This document shows, piece after piece, positions 10,446 to 19,643 of a stretch of DNA of 64,000 nucleotides; positions within the stretch are counted from its first letter, which is position 1, and each line of letters begins with the position of its first letter. Origin of the DNA: Cystobacter fuscus (lineage in GTDB: Bacteria > Myxococcota > Myxococcia > Myxococcales > Myxococcaceae). Below the pieces are notes generated by a model. That model was not told the origin of the DNA. It was given only the letters and a program-made list of their open reading frames with translations, and ran no database searches. The stretch covers positions 3,658,001 to 3,722,000 of the forward strand of contig NZ_CP022098.1 of the NCBI RefSeq assembly GCF_002305875.1. The letters run 5' to 3'. A program made the position numbers and the translations under genes.

Positions 10446-11189
10446 ATGGAGCGCAAGGGCTCGCGAAAGAAGGTTCCCGCCCAGGCCGTGGCCCCCGAGC
10501 AACCGGCGGTCGCCGCGCCGCCCCCCGTGGTCCGGCCCGAGCCGCCACGCGCGGTGGTGCCTCCCCGGCCCGAGCCCCGCGTGCAGCCCCCCGCGCGGCC
10601 CGCGTCCCCATTGCCCCCCGCGCGGCCCGTGTCCCCCTTCCGCTTCTCGTCGACGCCCGTCACCTCCCGACTTCCCCCCGCGCCCATCATCGGGGTGGGG
10701 AGCGAGGAGGAGGTGGAGCACCGGCGCTTTCCCCGCGCGCAGCTCGCCACGAGCTTCGAGTTGTGGATCGACGAGGGGGGAGCACGGCGCTTCACGGCCA
10801 CGCTGCGCTCGGTGAACGTGAGCGTGGGCGGGGCCTTCCTGGAGAGCACCTTCTTCCTGCCCCTGTCCACGGAGCTCCGGGTGCGCTTCTCCCTGGCTCC
10901 CGGGGCCGCGCCCGTGGAGGCCCGGGCCCTCGTGGTGCGTGAGCAACGGCCGGTGCGGGACGGGATGCCCTCTGGCTTCGGCATCCACTTCGAGGAGTTC
11001 TACGGCCAGACGGAGGTGGCGCTGGCGCGGCTCTTCCTGGACCTGCGGTTGCGCGCGTTCGCGGAGGAGTACCTCGCCTCGCCCCGGGCCCGCGGGCTGT
11101 CCGATGGGCTGGAGCGGGTGGTGGACGCACTCGCCGCGTGGGAGCTGCTCAAGGCCCAGACATCCACGGATCTGTGGCAGGGGGAGTGA
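10446..11189 (+). CDS. PilZ domain protein with proline-rich N-terminus
   Basis: 247 aa. Residues about 10-82 are a low-complexity Pro/Ala/Arg linker. Residues about 90-200 form a PilZ domain with both c-di-GMP motifs intact: RRFPR (RxxxR) and NVSVGG (D/NxSxxG), about 35-40 residues apart. The remaining tail is helical. It is a predicted c-di-GMP receptor, and in myxobacteria PilZ proteins affect motility and polysaccharide production. A near-perfect AGGAGG (10435-10440 region) precedes the ATG by 5-6 nt. The output partner is unknown. Confidence 0.88.
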   Translation: MERKGSRKKVPAQAVAPEQPAVAAPPPVVRPEPPRAVVPPRPEPRVQPPARPASPLPPARPVSPFRFSSTPVTSRLPPAPIIGVGSEEEVEHRRFPRAQLATSFELWIDEGGARRFTATLRSVNVSVGGAFLESTFFLPLSTELRVRFSLAPGAAPVEARALVVREQRPVRDGMPSGFGIHFEEFYGQTEVALARLFLDLRLRAFAEEYLASPRARGLSDGLERVVDALAAWELLKAQTSTDLWQGE

Positions 11190-11192
11190 GTC

Positions 11193-11236
11193 CCGCGCGG
11201 AGCCCCAAAGGGAACCCAAAGGGGTGCTCCGCGCGG
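11193..11236. terminator. Long hairpin between PilZ gene and trxA
   Basis: CCGCGCGGAGCCCC (11193-11206) pairs with GGGGTGCTCCGCGCGG (11221-11236) with one bulged base, and the loop is A-rich (about 14 nt). It sits 3 bp after the PilZ-gene stop and 13 bp before the trxA stop, so it can end both convergent transcripts. Confidence 0.7.
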
Positions 11237-11249
11237 AGGACGGCGGGAA

Positions 11250-11579
11250 CTACAGGGCCTTCTTCACGGCCTCTTCGATCTTCGACTTGGGGACGGAGCC
11301 GACGATCTGGTCCACCACCTTGCCCCCCTTGAAGACGAGCAGGGTGGGGATGGAGCGGATGCCGTACTGCTGGGGGGTGTCCTGGTTCTGGTCGATGTCG
11401 ATCTTGGCCACCTTGAGCTGGCCCTTGTACTGGGTGGCCAGCGCGTCGATGGCGGGCGCGATGGCGCGGCACGGGGCGCACCACGTGGCCCAGAAATCCA
11501 CCAACACGGGCTCGCTGGAATCCAGCACCTGCGTCTTGAAATCCCCATCTCCAACCGTCAACACGTCAGCGCCTGCCAT
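11250..11579 (-). CDS. trxA: Thioredoxin
   Basis: 109 aa, the standard length of thioredoxin 1. The active site is WCAPC (about residues 33-37), preceded by VLVDFWAT, with the cis-proline loop SIPTLLVFKGG. It is a cytoplasmic disulfide reductase serving ribonucleotide reductase, peroxiredoxins and others. There is no signal peptide. An inverted repeat (11613-11634) lies 34 bp upstream of the start. Convergent with the PilZ gene through a shared hairpin. Confidence 0.97.
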   Translation of the reverse strand: MAGADVLTVGDGDFKTQVLDSSEPVLVDFWATWCAPCRAIAPAIDALATQYKGQLKVAKIDIDQNQDTPQQYGIRSIPTLLVFKGGKVVDQIVGSVPKSKIEEAVKKAL

Positions 11580-11612
11580 GGTGTCTCCTCTCGAGCGTGG
11601 GCCGCTTCGGCT

Positions 11613-11634
11613 GGCGCGTCCTCTAATACGCGCC
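11613..11634. promoter_or_regulatory. Inverted repeat upstream of trxA
   Basis: GGCGCGT (11613-11619), 8-nt AT-containing spacer CCTCTAAT, ACGCGCC (11628-11634). Perfect 7-bp arms centred about 45 bp upstream of the trxA ATG, so it could be an operator over the core promoter or a 5'-UTR hairpin. The regulator is unknown. Confidence 0.45.
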
Positions 11635-11728
11635 TACCTGGCCTGCAAGCATGGGACCTCGCCGGGTCCATTGCCTGCCTACGTAGATGCGGAAGGGGCG
11701 CGGACGTCGCAACCCGTCCGCCCTCTAT

Positions 11729-11756
11729 ATGGTAGTTGGCGCATGGTAGTTGGCGC
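11729..11756. repeat. Perfect 14-bp tandem duplication upstream of the small conserved gene
   Basis: ATGGTAGTTGGCGC occurs twice back to back (11729-11742 and 11743-11756), ending 37 bp before the ATG at 11794. It lies where a promoter or 5' UTR is expected and could double a protein-binding site or be a recent slippage event. Confidence 0.85.
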
Positions 11757-11793
11757 TTCGGCCCGAGTCCGGGCGGTGTAGAATGGGGCCTTC

Positions 11794-12165
11794 ATGAAGC
11801 TCTTCCTTCCCCAGACCCAGCTCGAGGAGTGGGCGCTGGAAGACAAAGCGGACGTCAAGGACGGGGTCCTGGTGGTGACGGGTGAGACGGGCGTGTACCC
11901 GGTGGTTCCCGCCGTCCACATCGTCCAGTTGGTCACGGGCGAGGACACCAACCGACTGGTGGCCAAGGTGAAGACGGAGCAGCAGCTCGAATCCCTGGGG
12001 GCCGAGCAGATGGCCGACTCCGTGTTGCTCGGAGAGACGGCATACGAGGTGGTCCCTGGTTATGTAGCCGAGGTGCCGTCGCCCTCGGATGCTTCCTCGG
12101 AGGACGGCAATGCAGGCTCGGAGACGGACCTGCTCGCCGCGTTTCTTTTGAACAAAATGGGCTGA
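11794..12165 (+). CDS. Small conserved hypothetical protein
   Basis: 123 aa, acidic, soluble, no signal peptide or membrane segment. The first 95 residues look folded (alternating hydrophobic strands, such as VLVVTGETGVYPVVPAVHIVQLV) and the last 28 are a Ser/Asp/Glu-rich tail ending in a short hydrophobic helix. I do not recognise a domain. It begins the run leading into the haem genes, with 31 bp to the next start, so it probably shares a transcript. A tandem 14-bp repeat lies just upstream. Confidence 0.75.
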   Translation: MKLFLPQTQLEEWALEDKADVKDGVLVVTGETGVYPVVPAVHIVQLVTGEDTNRLVAKVKTEQQLESLGAEQMADSVLLGETAYEVVPGYVAEVPSPSDASSEDGNAGSETDLLAAFLLNKMG

Positions 12166-12196
12166 CGCGCTCAGTCCAGTGGGTTTGTCAGCCGCC

Positions 12197-13006
12197 ATGA
12201 ACCACGCGCTCGTCTCCCTCGCCTGCCACGCCTATGTCGTCGCGGCGCTCGTCTATCTGGTGTACCTCGTCCGGCAATGGGACGCGCTGGCCACCGCGGG
12301 CCGCGTGCTCGTGGGCACCGGCCTGGTCCTGCACGGCGTGGCCCTCTTCGGGCTCTTCGGCGCCCAGGGCGGCCGCCCGGTGGGGGTGGCCCAGGGCTTC
12401 TCCACCTTCGCCTTCCTGCTGCTGGCCATCTTCCTGGTGGTGGATGTGCGCTACCGGCGGCCGGTGATGGGGGCCTTCATCACCCCCCTGGCGGTGGCGG
12501 TGCTCCTGCCGGGACTGTTGCTGGATGGGGGCACGCCCCTGCCGGCGCACGTGCAGCGGCCCCTGTTGCCCGTGCACATCACCATCGCCCTGCTGGGCGT
12601 GGCCGCCTCGGCGGTGGCCGCGGGCGTGGCGGGCATGTACCTGCTCATGGAGCGGCAGGTGAAGGGCAAGCGCTTCGGCCTGCTCTTCGCGCGCCTGCCC
12701 TCGCTCGAGTTCCTCGACACCCTCAACCGCCAGCTCGTGGTGGTGGGCTTCATCGCGCTGTCGGTGACGCTGGTGACCGGGGCCTTCTTCTCCAGCGCGG
12801 CGCCGGGCTTCGTCTGGTCCTGGCAGTCCAAGCAGATCGCCACCCTGGTGGCCTGGGTCGTCTTCGCCGCGCTCGTCAGCGCGCGCTCCTTCGGGGGCTG
12901 GCGGGGCCGGCGGGTCGCGCTGCTCACCATGACGGGGTTTGGTTTGTTGCTGCTGTGTTTCCTGTCGTCGTACGACTTCACGCACGTGGGTGGAGGCTGG
13001 CGCTAG
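12197..13006 (+). CDS. HemX/CcsA-like cytochrome c assembly family membrane protein
   Basis: 269 aa, about eight membrane helices. The helix containing FVWSWQSKQIATLVAW matches the part of the CcsA/CcmC/HemX fold where those proteins have W-WDPK-TW, and HITIALLG carries a candidate haem-ligand His. Its place directly before hemA is that of HemX, which in Bacillus lowers glutamyl-tRNA reductase abundance, so a role in haem supply is likely but inferred. The ATG at 12197 was chosen over a GTG at 12179, since the extra six residues have no family support. It ends 2 bp before the hemA ATG. Confidence 0.8.
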   Translation: MNHALVSLACHAYVVAALVYLVYLVRQWDALATAGRVLVGTGLVLHGVALFGLFGAQGGRPVGVAQGFSTFAFLLLAIFLVVDVRYRRPVMGAFITPLAVAVLLPGLLLDGGTPLPAHVQRPLLPVHITIALLGVAASAVAAGVAGMYLLMERQVKGKRFGLLFARLPSLEFLDTLNRQLVVVGFIALSVTLVTGAFFSSAAPGFVWSWQSKQIATLVAWVVFAALVSARSFGGWRGRRVALLTMTGFGLLLLCFLSSYDFTHVGGGWR

Positions 13007-13008
13007 CT

Positions 13009-14319
13009 ATGGAGTTCCTGTGCATGGGTGTGTCGCACCGGACGGCTCCGCTGTCCGTGCGGGAGCGGCTCGCACTGCCCGAGTCCCAGCAGGTGGAGCT
13101 GTTGCGGCGCCTGGCCCAGGCGCCCCACGAGGCGATGCTGGTGTCCACGTGCAACCGGGTGGAGCTGTACATGGCCTCGCCGGACCTGTCCCAGGCCCGG
13201 GAGGGCGCGCAGCGCGAGCTGCTGGCGCTCGGCGGCCCCGAGGGGATGGATCACCTCTACGAGCACCGGGGCGAGGACGCGCTGGTGCACCTCTTCCGGG
13301 TGTCGGCCAGCCTGGACTCCATGGTGCTCGGCGAGGCGCAGATCCTCGGCCAGGTGAAGGACGCGTTCGAGCGGGGGCAGGGCTCGGGGGCGGTGCGCGG
13401 CGAGCTGACGCGGGTGTGCGCCGCGGCGTTCGGCTGTGCCAAGCGCGTGCGCACCGAGACGGCCATCGGCCGCTCCGCCACCTCCATGGCCAGTGCCGCC
13501 GTGGCGCTCGCGAGCAAGGTGTTCGACGGGCTGCGGGACAAGACGGTGTTGCTGGTGGGCGCCGGGGAGATGTCGGAACTGGCCGCGCGCCACCTCAAGC
13601 AGGCCGGGGCCACGCGGATGCTGGTGACCAACCGCACCTTCTCGCGCGCCGAGGCGCTCGCGGCGGAGGTGGGTGCCACCGCGCGGCCCTTCGAGGAGCT
13701 GCTCGCGCTGCTCACCTCGGCGGACGTGGTGGTGTGCAGCACCGCCTCGCCCGTGCCCCTCTTCACCCAGGAGAACGTGGCCTCGGTGGGCAAGGCGCGC
13801 CGCTTCCGCCCGCTCTTCATGGTGGACCTGGCCGTGCCGCGCGACATCGCCCCGGAGGTGGGCTCGCTGGACTGGGTGCACGCCTACGACCTGGACGACA
13901 TCCAGAAGTTCGTGGCGGACAACGCCGCCGCCCGTGCCGAGGAGGCGCAGAAGGCGGGGGTGCTCGTGGCCCAGGAGGTGGCCCGCTTCGTGCGTGAGCG
14001 CGCCGTGCGCCAGGGCGTGCCGGTGCTCGCCCAACTGCGGCAGCGCGGCGAGGCCATCGCCCGCGCCGAGGTGGAGCGCACGCTCGCCGCGCTGGGTGAC
14101 AGCCTCAACGACAAGCAGCGCAAGAGCGTGGAGGCCATGGCGCGCGCCATCGTCAACAAGCTCCTGCACGAGCCCACCGCGCGGCTGCGCGCCGTGGGGC
14201 CCGAGCACGAGGGCAACCGGCTGGCGGGCGCCGCCGCCGAGCTCTTCGGACTCGAGGGCTCGCCCAACGCGCCGGACGCCTCCGTCCCCAACGTGGTGGC
14301 CACGGGAGGCAAGGGATGA
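13009..14319 (+). CDS. hemA: Glutamyl-tRNA reductase
   Basis: 436 aa. It reduces glutamyl-tRNA(Glu) to glutamate-1-semialdehyde with NADPH, the first committed step of the C5 route to haem. The N-terminal catalytic domain has the invariant STCNRVELY with nucleophile C48 and [10 protein letters not shown]. The NADPH domain has [17 protein letters not shown] and [15 protein letters not shown]-terminal dimerisation helix region follows. The ATG at 13009 follows the upstream stop directly, and the open frame back to 12277 is a shadow. The stop overlaps hemC as ATGA. tRNA-Glu genes occur 29 kb away. Confidence 0.96.
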   Translation: MEFLCMGVSHRTAPLSVRERLALPESQQVELLRRLAQAPHEAMLVSTCNRVELYMASPDLSQAREGAQRELLALGGPEGMDHLYEHRGEDALVHLFRVSASLDSMVLGEAQILGQVKDAFERGQGSGAVRGELTRVCAAAFGCAKRVRTETAIGRSATSMASAAVALASKVFDGLRDKTVLLVGAGEMSELAARHLKQAGATRMLVTNRTFSRAEALAAEVGATARPFEELLALLTSADVVVCSTASPVPLFTQENVASVGKARRFRPLFMVDLAVPRDIAPEVGSLDWVHAYDLDDIQKFVADNAAARAEEAQKAGVLVAQEVARFVRERAVRQGVPVLAQLRQRGEAIARAEVERTLAALGDSLNDKQRKSVEAMARAIVNKLLHEPTARLRAVGPEHEGNRLAGAAAELFGLEGSPNAPDASVPNVVATGGKG

Positions 14320-15257
14320 AGTCCATCCGAATCGCCACACGGCAGAGTCCGCTGGCGCTCTGGCAGGCCCGTCACGTGGGCGCGCTGCTCTCCCGGCTCC
14401 ATCCCGAGCTGCAGGTCTCCTTCGTCGAGATGACCACCGCGGGCGACCGCTTCCTCGCCGCGCCCCTGTCCACCGTGGGTGGCAAGGGGTTGTTCGTGAA
14501 GGAGATCGAGCAGTGCCTGCTCGATGGCCGCGCGGACCTGGCCGTGCACAGCCTCAAGGACATGACGTCCGTGCTGCCCCCGGGCCTGCTGCTCGCGGCG
14601 CTGCCCACGCGCGAGGATCCGCGCGACGCGCTCTGCGGCCCTCCCGGCTTGTCGTTGGACGGGCTGCCCAAGGGAGCACGGCTGGGCACGTCCTCGCTGC
14701 GGCGCAGCTGCATCCTGCGAGCGCGGCGGCCGGACCTGGAGATCGTCAGCCTGCGCGGCAACGTGCAGACGCGGCTGGCGCGCATGCGCGAGCTGCAACT
14801 GCATGGCGCGGTGCTCGCCTTCGCGGGCCTCAAGCGCCTGGGTCTGGACTCGGAGATCGCCGAGGTGCTGCCCACCAGCGTGAGCCTGCCGGCGGTGGGG
14901 CAGGGCGTGCTCGCCATCCAGTGCCGCACGGAAGACGCCGCGGTGCGCGCTCTGCTCGCGCCGCTCGAGGACGCCACCACGCGCGTGGCGGTGACGGCCG
15001 AGCGCGCCTTCATGGCCCGCCTGGAAGGTGGCTGCACCGTCCCACTCGCGGGACATGCCACCGTGCAGGGCCAGACCGTCCACTTGCGTGGACTGGTGGG
15101 TCGGCCGGATGGCACGAAGGTGGTGATGGGCGAGCGCAGTGGTCCGGTGGAGGCGGCGCTCGCGGTGGGCGACGCGCTCGCGGAGGAATTGTTGTCGCGT
15201 GGCGCGGCGGACATCCTGCGTGATTTTGGTCGCCTCGCCTCCGCGCGGGAGTCCTAG
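14316..15257 (+). CDS. hemC: Porphobilinogen deaminase (hydroxymethylbilane synthase)
   Basis: 313 aa. It condenses four porphobilinogens into hydroxymethylbilane on a covalent dipyrromethane primer. The cofactor-binding cysteine is C240 in [12 protein letters not shown]. Other family motifs are [20 protein letters not shown] with the catalytic Asp, GTSSLRR and [10 protein letters not shown]. It overlaps hemA by 4 bp and lies 10 bp before hemD. Confidence 0.96.
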   Translation: MKSIRIATRQSPLALWQARHVGALLSRLHPELQVSFVEMTTAGDRFLAAPLSTVGGKGLFVKEIEQCLLDGRADLAVHSLKDMTSVLPPGLLLAALPTREDPRDALCGPPGLSLDGLPKGARLGTSSLRRSCILRARRPDLEIVSLRGNVQTRLARMRELQLHGAVLAFAGLKRLGLDSEIAEVLPTSVSLPAVGQGVLAIQCRTEDAAVRALLAPLEDATTRVAVTAERAFMARLEGGCTVPLAGHATVQGQTVHLRGLVGRPDGTKVVMGERSGPVEAALAVGDALAEELLSRGAADILRDFGRLASARES

Positions 15258-15267
15258 AGTCGAGTCC

Positions 15268-16029
15268 GTGGACAGGCGACTCGAAGGTATCCGCGTTCTG
15301 GTGACGCGCCCGCGCGATCGAGCGGAGGAGCTGTGCTTCCTCCTCGAGGACGAGGGCGCGCAAGTGTTGCACGTGCCGCTGCTGGAGCTGGTGCCTCCGG
15401 AGGATTCGCGCCCGCTGATGGCGGCCGCGGAGTCCATCCAGCGCTACAAGTGGGTGGTGTTCGCCAGCGCCTCGGCGGTGGACGCGTTGATGGAGGCGCT
15501 GCGCGAGGCGGGCACGACGCAACTGCTGTCGCCCGTGCGCTTCGCCGTGGTGGGGCCGCGCACCGCGCGCGCCGTGGAGGGCTACGGACTCAAGGTGGCC
15601 GCCGAGTCTCCCAGTGGCACGGGCGAGGCGCTCGCCGAGGTGATGCGCCCCGCGCTGCACCCCGAGGACGAAGTGCTGCTGCCCGCGGCGGAGGAGGGGC
15701 GGCGCGAGCTGGAGGACGCCTTGCGCGAGCACGGCGCGCGGGTGACGCGAGTGACGGCCTACCGCGCCCGGCCCACGCCGCTGCCCGACGAGACGCGGGC
15801 GCTGCTCGAGGCCTCGCCGCCCGACGTGGCCCTCTTCGCCTCGCCCCGGACGGCGGAGGCCTTCCTGGAGGACGCGGGCCGCGAGCGGCTCGGCGCGGCC
15901 CGTCTGGTGGCCATTGGCCCCACCACCGCGGCGGCGCTGTCCCAACTGGGCCTCGCGGTGGCCGCCGTGGCCGAGCGTCCCACCCCCGAGGCGCTCGTGG
16001 AGGCGACCGTCCGGGCGGTTCGCGGATAG
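15268..16029 (+). CDS. hemD: Uroporphyrinogen-III synthase
   Basis: 253 aa. It cyclises hydroxymethylbilane with inversion of ring D to uroporphyrinogen III. The family is poorly conserved, but the bilobal pattern is visible: IRVLVTRPRDRAEEL at the start, WVVFASASAVDALMEAL, VGPRTARAVEGYGL, the hinge, VALFASPRTAEAFLED and AIGPTTAAALSQLGL. The start is set at the GTG at 15268 directly before the conserved beginning; the frame is open further upstream inside hemC. The gene order completes hemA-hemC-hemD. Confidence 0.92.
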   Translation: MDRRLEGIRVLVTRPRDRAEELCFLLEDEGAQVLHVPLLELVPPEDSRPLMAAAESIQRYKWVVFASASAVDALMEALREAGTTQLLSPVRFAVVGPRTARAVEGYGLKVAAESPSGTGEALAEVMRPALHPEDEVLLPAAEEGRRELEDALREHGARVTRVTAYRARPTPLPDETRALLEASPPDVALFASPRTAEAFLEDAGRERLGAARLVAIGPTTAAALSQLGLAVAAVAERPTPEALVEATVRAVRG

Positions 16030-16165
16030 ACTGCCCTTCCGGGATGGACCCGGAACAGGAGCAAGTGGCTGGAAGCCCGGGTCCCGGGTGTGGTTGCCTG
16101 GGAGCCGCCGTGAACGCGCCGGGATTGCCTGGCTCGCTGGCCGTGTTGCTCGTGGCCGCAAGGAG

Positions 16166-18019
16166 ATGCTTTTGCCCGCGCCCGTGACCCCGTCCGCTCC
16201 CTCTCCGAACCGGAGCAGAACCGACTTCTCGCTGTCCTTCGTGCTCGACGCGCTCGTCACCCAGCGGGTGCTCACCGCCGAGCAGGCGCAGAACATCCTC
16301 GCGCGCGAGCAGGCCGCACGGGCCCGGGTCCTCAAGAACCAGGGCGTCACGGGCAAGGACACGACACGCTACGACGTGTCTCCCGTGGAGATCGTCGCCG
16401 CCTTCCAGGTGCCGCTGGCGGATGGCCGTGGCGTGCTCGACGAGGATCGCGTCACGGAGATCACCGCGCGCGCCGCCGGCATCCCCTACAAGAAGGTGGA
16501 TCCGCTCAAGCTGGACATGGCGCTGGCCACCCGCACCGTCTCCCGGCCCTTCGCGCAGAAGAACGTGCTGCTGCCGCTCGAGCGCGGCCAGGACGGCCGG
16601 CTGGTGGTGGCGGTGGCCAACCCCTTCGATCAGGAGCTGTTCGAGAGCATCCACGTGCTCACCGGCATGCCCATCGATCCGGTGCTCGCCTCCAAGGGCG
16701 ACATCCTCCGGGCCATCGCGGACATCTACGGCTTCAAGCGCACGCTGGCCAAGGCGGCGGATGACTTCAGCGCCAACCCGGGCAACTCGCCGCAGGTGAG
16801 CAACTTCGAGCAGCTCGTCACGCTCAGTGGCCGCCAGGAGCTGGACGCCGCGGACCAGCCCGTGGTGCAGGCGGTGGACTACCTCCTGCGCTACGCCTTC
16901 GACAACCGCGCCTCGGACATCCACATCGAGCCCAAGCGCACCACCTCGCTCGTGCGCCTGCGCATCGACGGCGTGCTGCACCCCGTCTACACCCTGCCCG
17001 CGGGCGTGCACCCGCCCATCGTGTCGCGCGTGAAGATGCTCTCGCGCATGGACATCTCCGAGAAGCGCAAGCCCCAGGACGGCCGCATCAAGACGGAGAA
17101 GGACGGGCGCGAGGTGGAGTTGCGCGTGTCCTGCCTGCCCACCGCCTTCGGCGAGAAGGTCGTCATCCGCGTGTTCGACCCGGAGACGCTGGTGCAGGAC
17201 ATCGCCCAGCTCGGCTTCGATCAGCAGGAGAAGAGCGTCTTCGAGTCGTGGATCGGGCAGCCCCACGGCATCATCCTCGTCACCGGCCCCACCGGCAGCG
17301 GCAAGACGACCACGCTCTACTCGGCGCTCAAGGCCGTGGCGGGGCCGGACGTGAACGTCACCACCATCGAGGATCCCATCGAAATGGTGTGGGACGGCTT
17401 CAACCAGGTGCAGGTGCAGCCCAAGGTGGGGCTCGACTTCGCCAACGCCCTGCGCAGCATCCTGCGCCAGGACCCGGACGTCATCATGGTGGGCGAAATC
17501 CGCGACGAGGAGACGGCGGAGAACGCCGTCCAGGCCGCGCTCACGGGCCACCTGGTGCTCTCCACGCTGCACACCAATGACGCCATCGGCTCGGTGGCGC
17601 GGCTCAAGGACCTGGGCGTACCGCCCTTCCTGCTCGCGCAGAGTCTCATCGGAATGATGGCCCAGCGCCTGCTGCGGCGCGTGTGCCCGCACTGCGCTCA
17701 GCAGACGTCGCTCACCCAGGACGAGCTGGCCATGCTGGGTACCCCCATCCCCCTGCTGCCCAACGGGGTGCGCATCGTCAAGGGCGTGGGGTGCGTGCGC
17801 TGCCGGGGGACCGGTTACTGGGGCCGCACGGGTGCCTTCGAGATCGTCAACATGAACAACGAGCTGCGCGAGTTCATCTCCCGCGGCGCCAATCCCACGC
17901 AGATCCTGGACGCCGCGCGCCGGGCGGGCACGCGCACCCTGCGAGAGGCCGCCGTGCGAAAGCTCGCCATGGGTCTTACTTCCTTCGACGAGGTGGTGCG
18001 CATGACGTCCCTGAGTTGA
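16166..18019 (+). CDS. PilB/GspE-family type IV pilus or type II secretion ATPase
   Basis: 617 aa. An N-terminal GspE_N/MshEN-like region (about 20-195) precedes the hexameric ATPase core with SDIHIEP, Walker A GPTGSGKT (374-381), the Asp box TTIEDPIE, Walker B with QDPDVIMVGEIRDEE (435-449), the His box HLVLSTLHTN and a four-cysteine zinc site (CPHC 507-510, CVRC 543-546). It should power assembly of a pilus or pseudopilus. No other pilus genes are nearby, so the system it serves is unknown. The AGGAG abuts the ATG at 16166 with no spacer; a TTG at 16172 would be spaced normally, so the start is uncertain by a few residues. Confidence 0.9.
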   Translation: MLLPAPVTPSAPSPNRSRTDFSLSFVLDALVTQRVLTAEQAQNILAREQAARARVLKNQGVTGKDTTRYDVSPVEIVAAFQVPLADGRGVLDEDRVTEITARAAGIPYKKVDPLKLDMALATRTVSRPFAQKNVLLPLERGQDGRLVVAVANPFDQELFESIHVLTGMPIDPVLASKGDILRAIADIYGFKRTLAKAADDFSANPGNSPQVSNFEQLVTLSGRQELDAADQPVVQAVDYLLRYAFDNRASDIHIEPKRTTSLVRLRIDGVLHPVYTLPAGVHPPIVSRVKMLSRMDISEKRKPQDGRIKTEKDGREVELRVSCLPTAFGEKVVIRVFDPETLVQDIAQLGFDQQEKSVFESWIGQPHGIILVTGPTGSGKTTTLYSALKAVAGPDVNVTTIEDPIEMVWDGFNQVQVQPKVGLDFANALRSILRQDPDVIMVGEIRDEETAENAVQAALTGHLVLSTLHTNDAIGSVARLKDLGVPPFLLAQSLIGMMAQRLLRRVCPHCAQQTSLTQDELAMLGTPIPLLPNGVRIVKGVGCVRCRGTGYWGRTGAFEIVNMNNELREFISRGANPTQILDAARRAGTRTLREAAVRKLAMGLTSFDEVVRMTSLS

Positions 18020-18120
18020 GCCGGGGCCGCTGGGAAAAATCCCGGCGGCGGCCTCCCGGTTCCACTCGGGGGGCGCGAAGATGGGTACTCGAGGAGTGCA
18101 CGGCAGCGAGGAGATACGGG

Positions 18121-19632
18121 ATGACGCGACAGGACCTGGTGGGTGGCGGCACGGACGAGGCACTGCTTGGCGGTGCGGAGGCGGAGCGGACGGGCACTCG
18201 AGGGCCCGCGGAGGGAATCGGGTATTTCGCCCGCTTCGGCGTCACCGAGACGCTCATCCGCGAGACGCTCGCCGCGGCGCTGTCGCGCGGCGGGGACTAC
18301 AGCGATCTGTTCTTCCAGCATCGCGTCTCCACCTCCATGTCGCTGGAGGACGGCGCGGTGAACCGGGCGTTCACCACCGTGGAGCTCGGCGTCGGGGTGC
18401 GCGTCATCAAGGGAGACCAGACGGGCTACGCCTACACCGAGGAGCTGTCGTTGGAGGCGATGCGCAGCGCCGCGCGCACGGCGGCGGCGATCGCGGATGG
18501 ACCCTCGCGGGCCGGCCCCCAGCACTTCCATGTCTTCAAGGACCTTCCCAAGCGCTACGTGCTCCAGGCCGGCTGGGACGCCGTGCGCCCCGAGCAGAAG
18601 CTGCCCATCCTCGAGGGGCTCAACTCGGCGGCCTTCCAGGCCGACACGCGCGTGGCCAAGGTGAGCCTGTCCTTCTCGGATGAGCATGGCGCGGTGCTCG
18701 TGGCCGACAGCACCGGGCGCATCGTCGAGGACGTGCAGCCGATGACGAGCCTCTACCTGTCGTGCGTCGCCGAGCAGAACGGCAAGCGCGAGCAGAACGC
18801 GTACGGCGTCGCCGGCCGAGCGGGGCTGGACTTCTACTCGCGCGACCGGTTGGACCGCATCGTGCGCGAGGCGGTGGCGCGCACCACCATCCTGTTCGAC
18901 TCCGTGCAGCCCCCGGCCGGAGAGATGCCGGTGGTGCTCGCCGCGGGCTCCTCGGGCATCCTGCTGCACGAGGCCATCGGCCACGGCATGGAGGCCGACT
19001 TCAACCGCAAGGGCACGTCCATCTACGCGGACAAGCTCAACAAGCCCATTGCCCACCCCTTCGTGAACATCGTCGACGACGGCACGAACGAGCACGCGCG
19101 TGGCGCCATCAACGTGGACGACGAGGGCAACGTGCCGGGCAAGACGATGCTCGTGGAGAATGGGGTCCTCACCACCTTCCTCCACGACTCCATCTCCGCC
19201 CGCCACTACAAGGTGAAGCCCACGGGCAACGGCCGACGCGAGAGCTACCGCCACGCCCCCCTGCCGCGCATGCGCTCCACGTACATGCTGCCGGGGCCCC
19301 ACACGCCCGACGAGATCATCGCCTCCGTGAAGAAGGGCATCTACTGCTCCAACTTCACCAACGGCCAGGTGAACATCGGCGCCGGCGACTTCACCTTCTA
19401 CGTGAAGAACGGCTACCTCATCGAGGACGGCAAGCTCACGCGCCCCATCAAGGACGTGAACATCATTGGCAACGGGCCCAAGGTCCTGGAGAAGGTGGAC
19501 ATGGTCGCCAATGATCTCGTCATCGACGAGGGCGGCTGGACGTGCGGCAAGGATGGACAGGGCGTGCCCGTGTCCCAGGGCATCCCCACCGTCCGGGTCG
19601 CGTCCATCACCGTGGGCGGGCGCAACGCGTGA
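18121..19632 (+). CDS. tldD: TldD family metalloprotease subunit
   Basis: 503 aa. TldD and TldE form a heteromeric zinc protease that trims unfolded or modified peptides in the cytoplasm (microcin and CcdA maturation in E. coli). The metal motif HEAIGH is at 283-288, and C-terminal cysteines sit in YCSNFTNGQVN and GWTCGKDGQG. It is about 20 residues longer at the N-terminus than typical. The ATG at 18121 has GAGGAG about 10 nt upstream, and the open frame back to 17683 is a shadow over the ATPase gene. tldE follows after 11 bp. Confidence 0.94.
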   Translation: MTRQDLVGGGTDEALLGGAEAERTGTRGPAEGIGYFARFGVTETLIRETLAAALSRGGDYSDLFFQHRVSTSMSLEDGAVNRAFTTVELGVGVRVIKGDQTGYAYTEELSLEAMRSAARTAAAIADGPSRAGPQHFHVFKDLPKRYVLQAGWDAVRPEQKLPILEGLNSAAFQADTRVAKVSLSFSDEHGAVLVADSTGRIVEDVQPMTSLYLSCVAEQNGKREQNAYGVAGRAGLDFYSRDRLDRIVREAVARTTILFDSVQPPAGEMPVVLAAGSSGILLHEAIGHGMEADFNRKGTSIYADKLNKPIAHPFVNIVDDGTNEHARGAINVDDEGNVPGKTMLVENGVLTTFLHDSISARHYKVKPTGNGRRESYRHAPLPRMRSTYMLPGPHTPDEIIASVKKGIYCSNFTNGQVNIGAGDFTFYVKNGYLIEDGKLTRPIKDVNIIGNGPKVLEKVDMVANDLVIDEGGWTCGKDGQGVPVSQGIPTVRVASITVGGRNA

Positions 19633-19643
19633 AAGAGGCCGGC

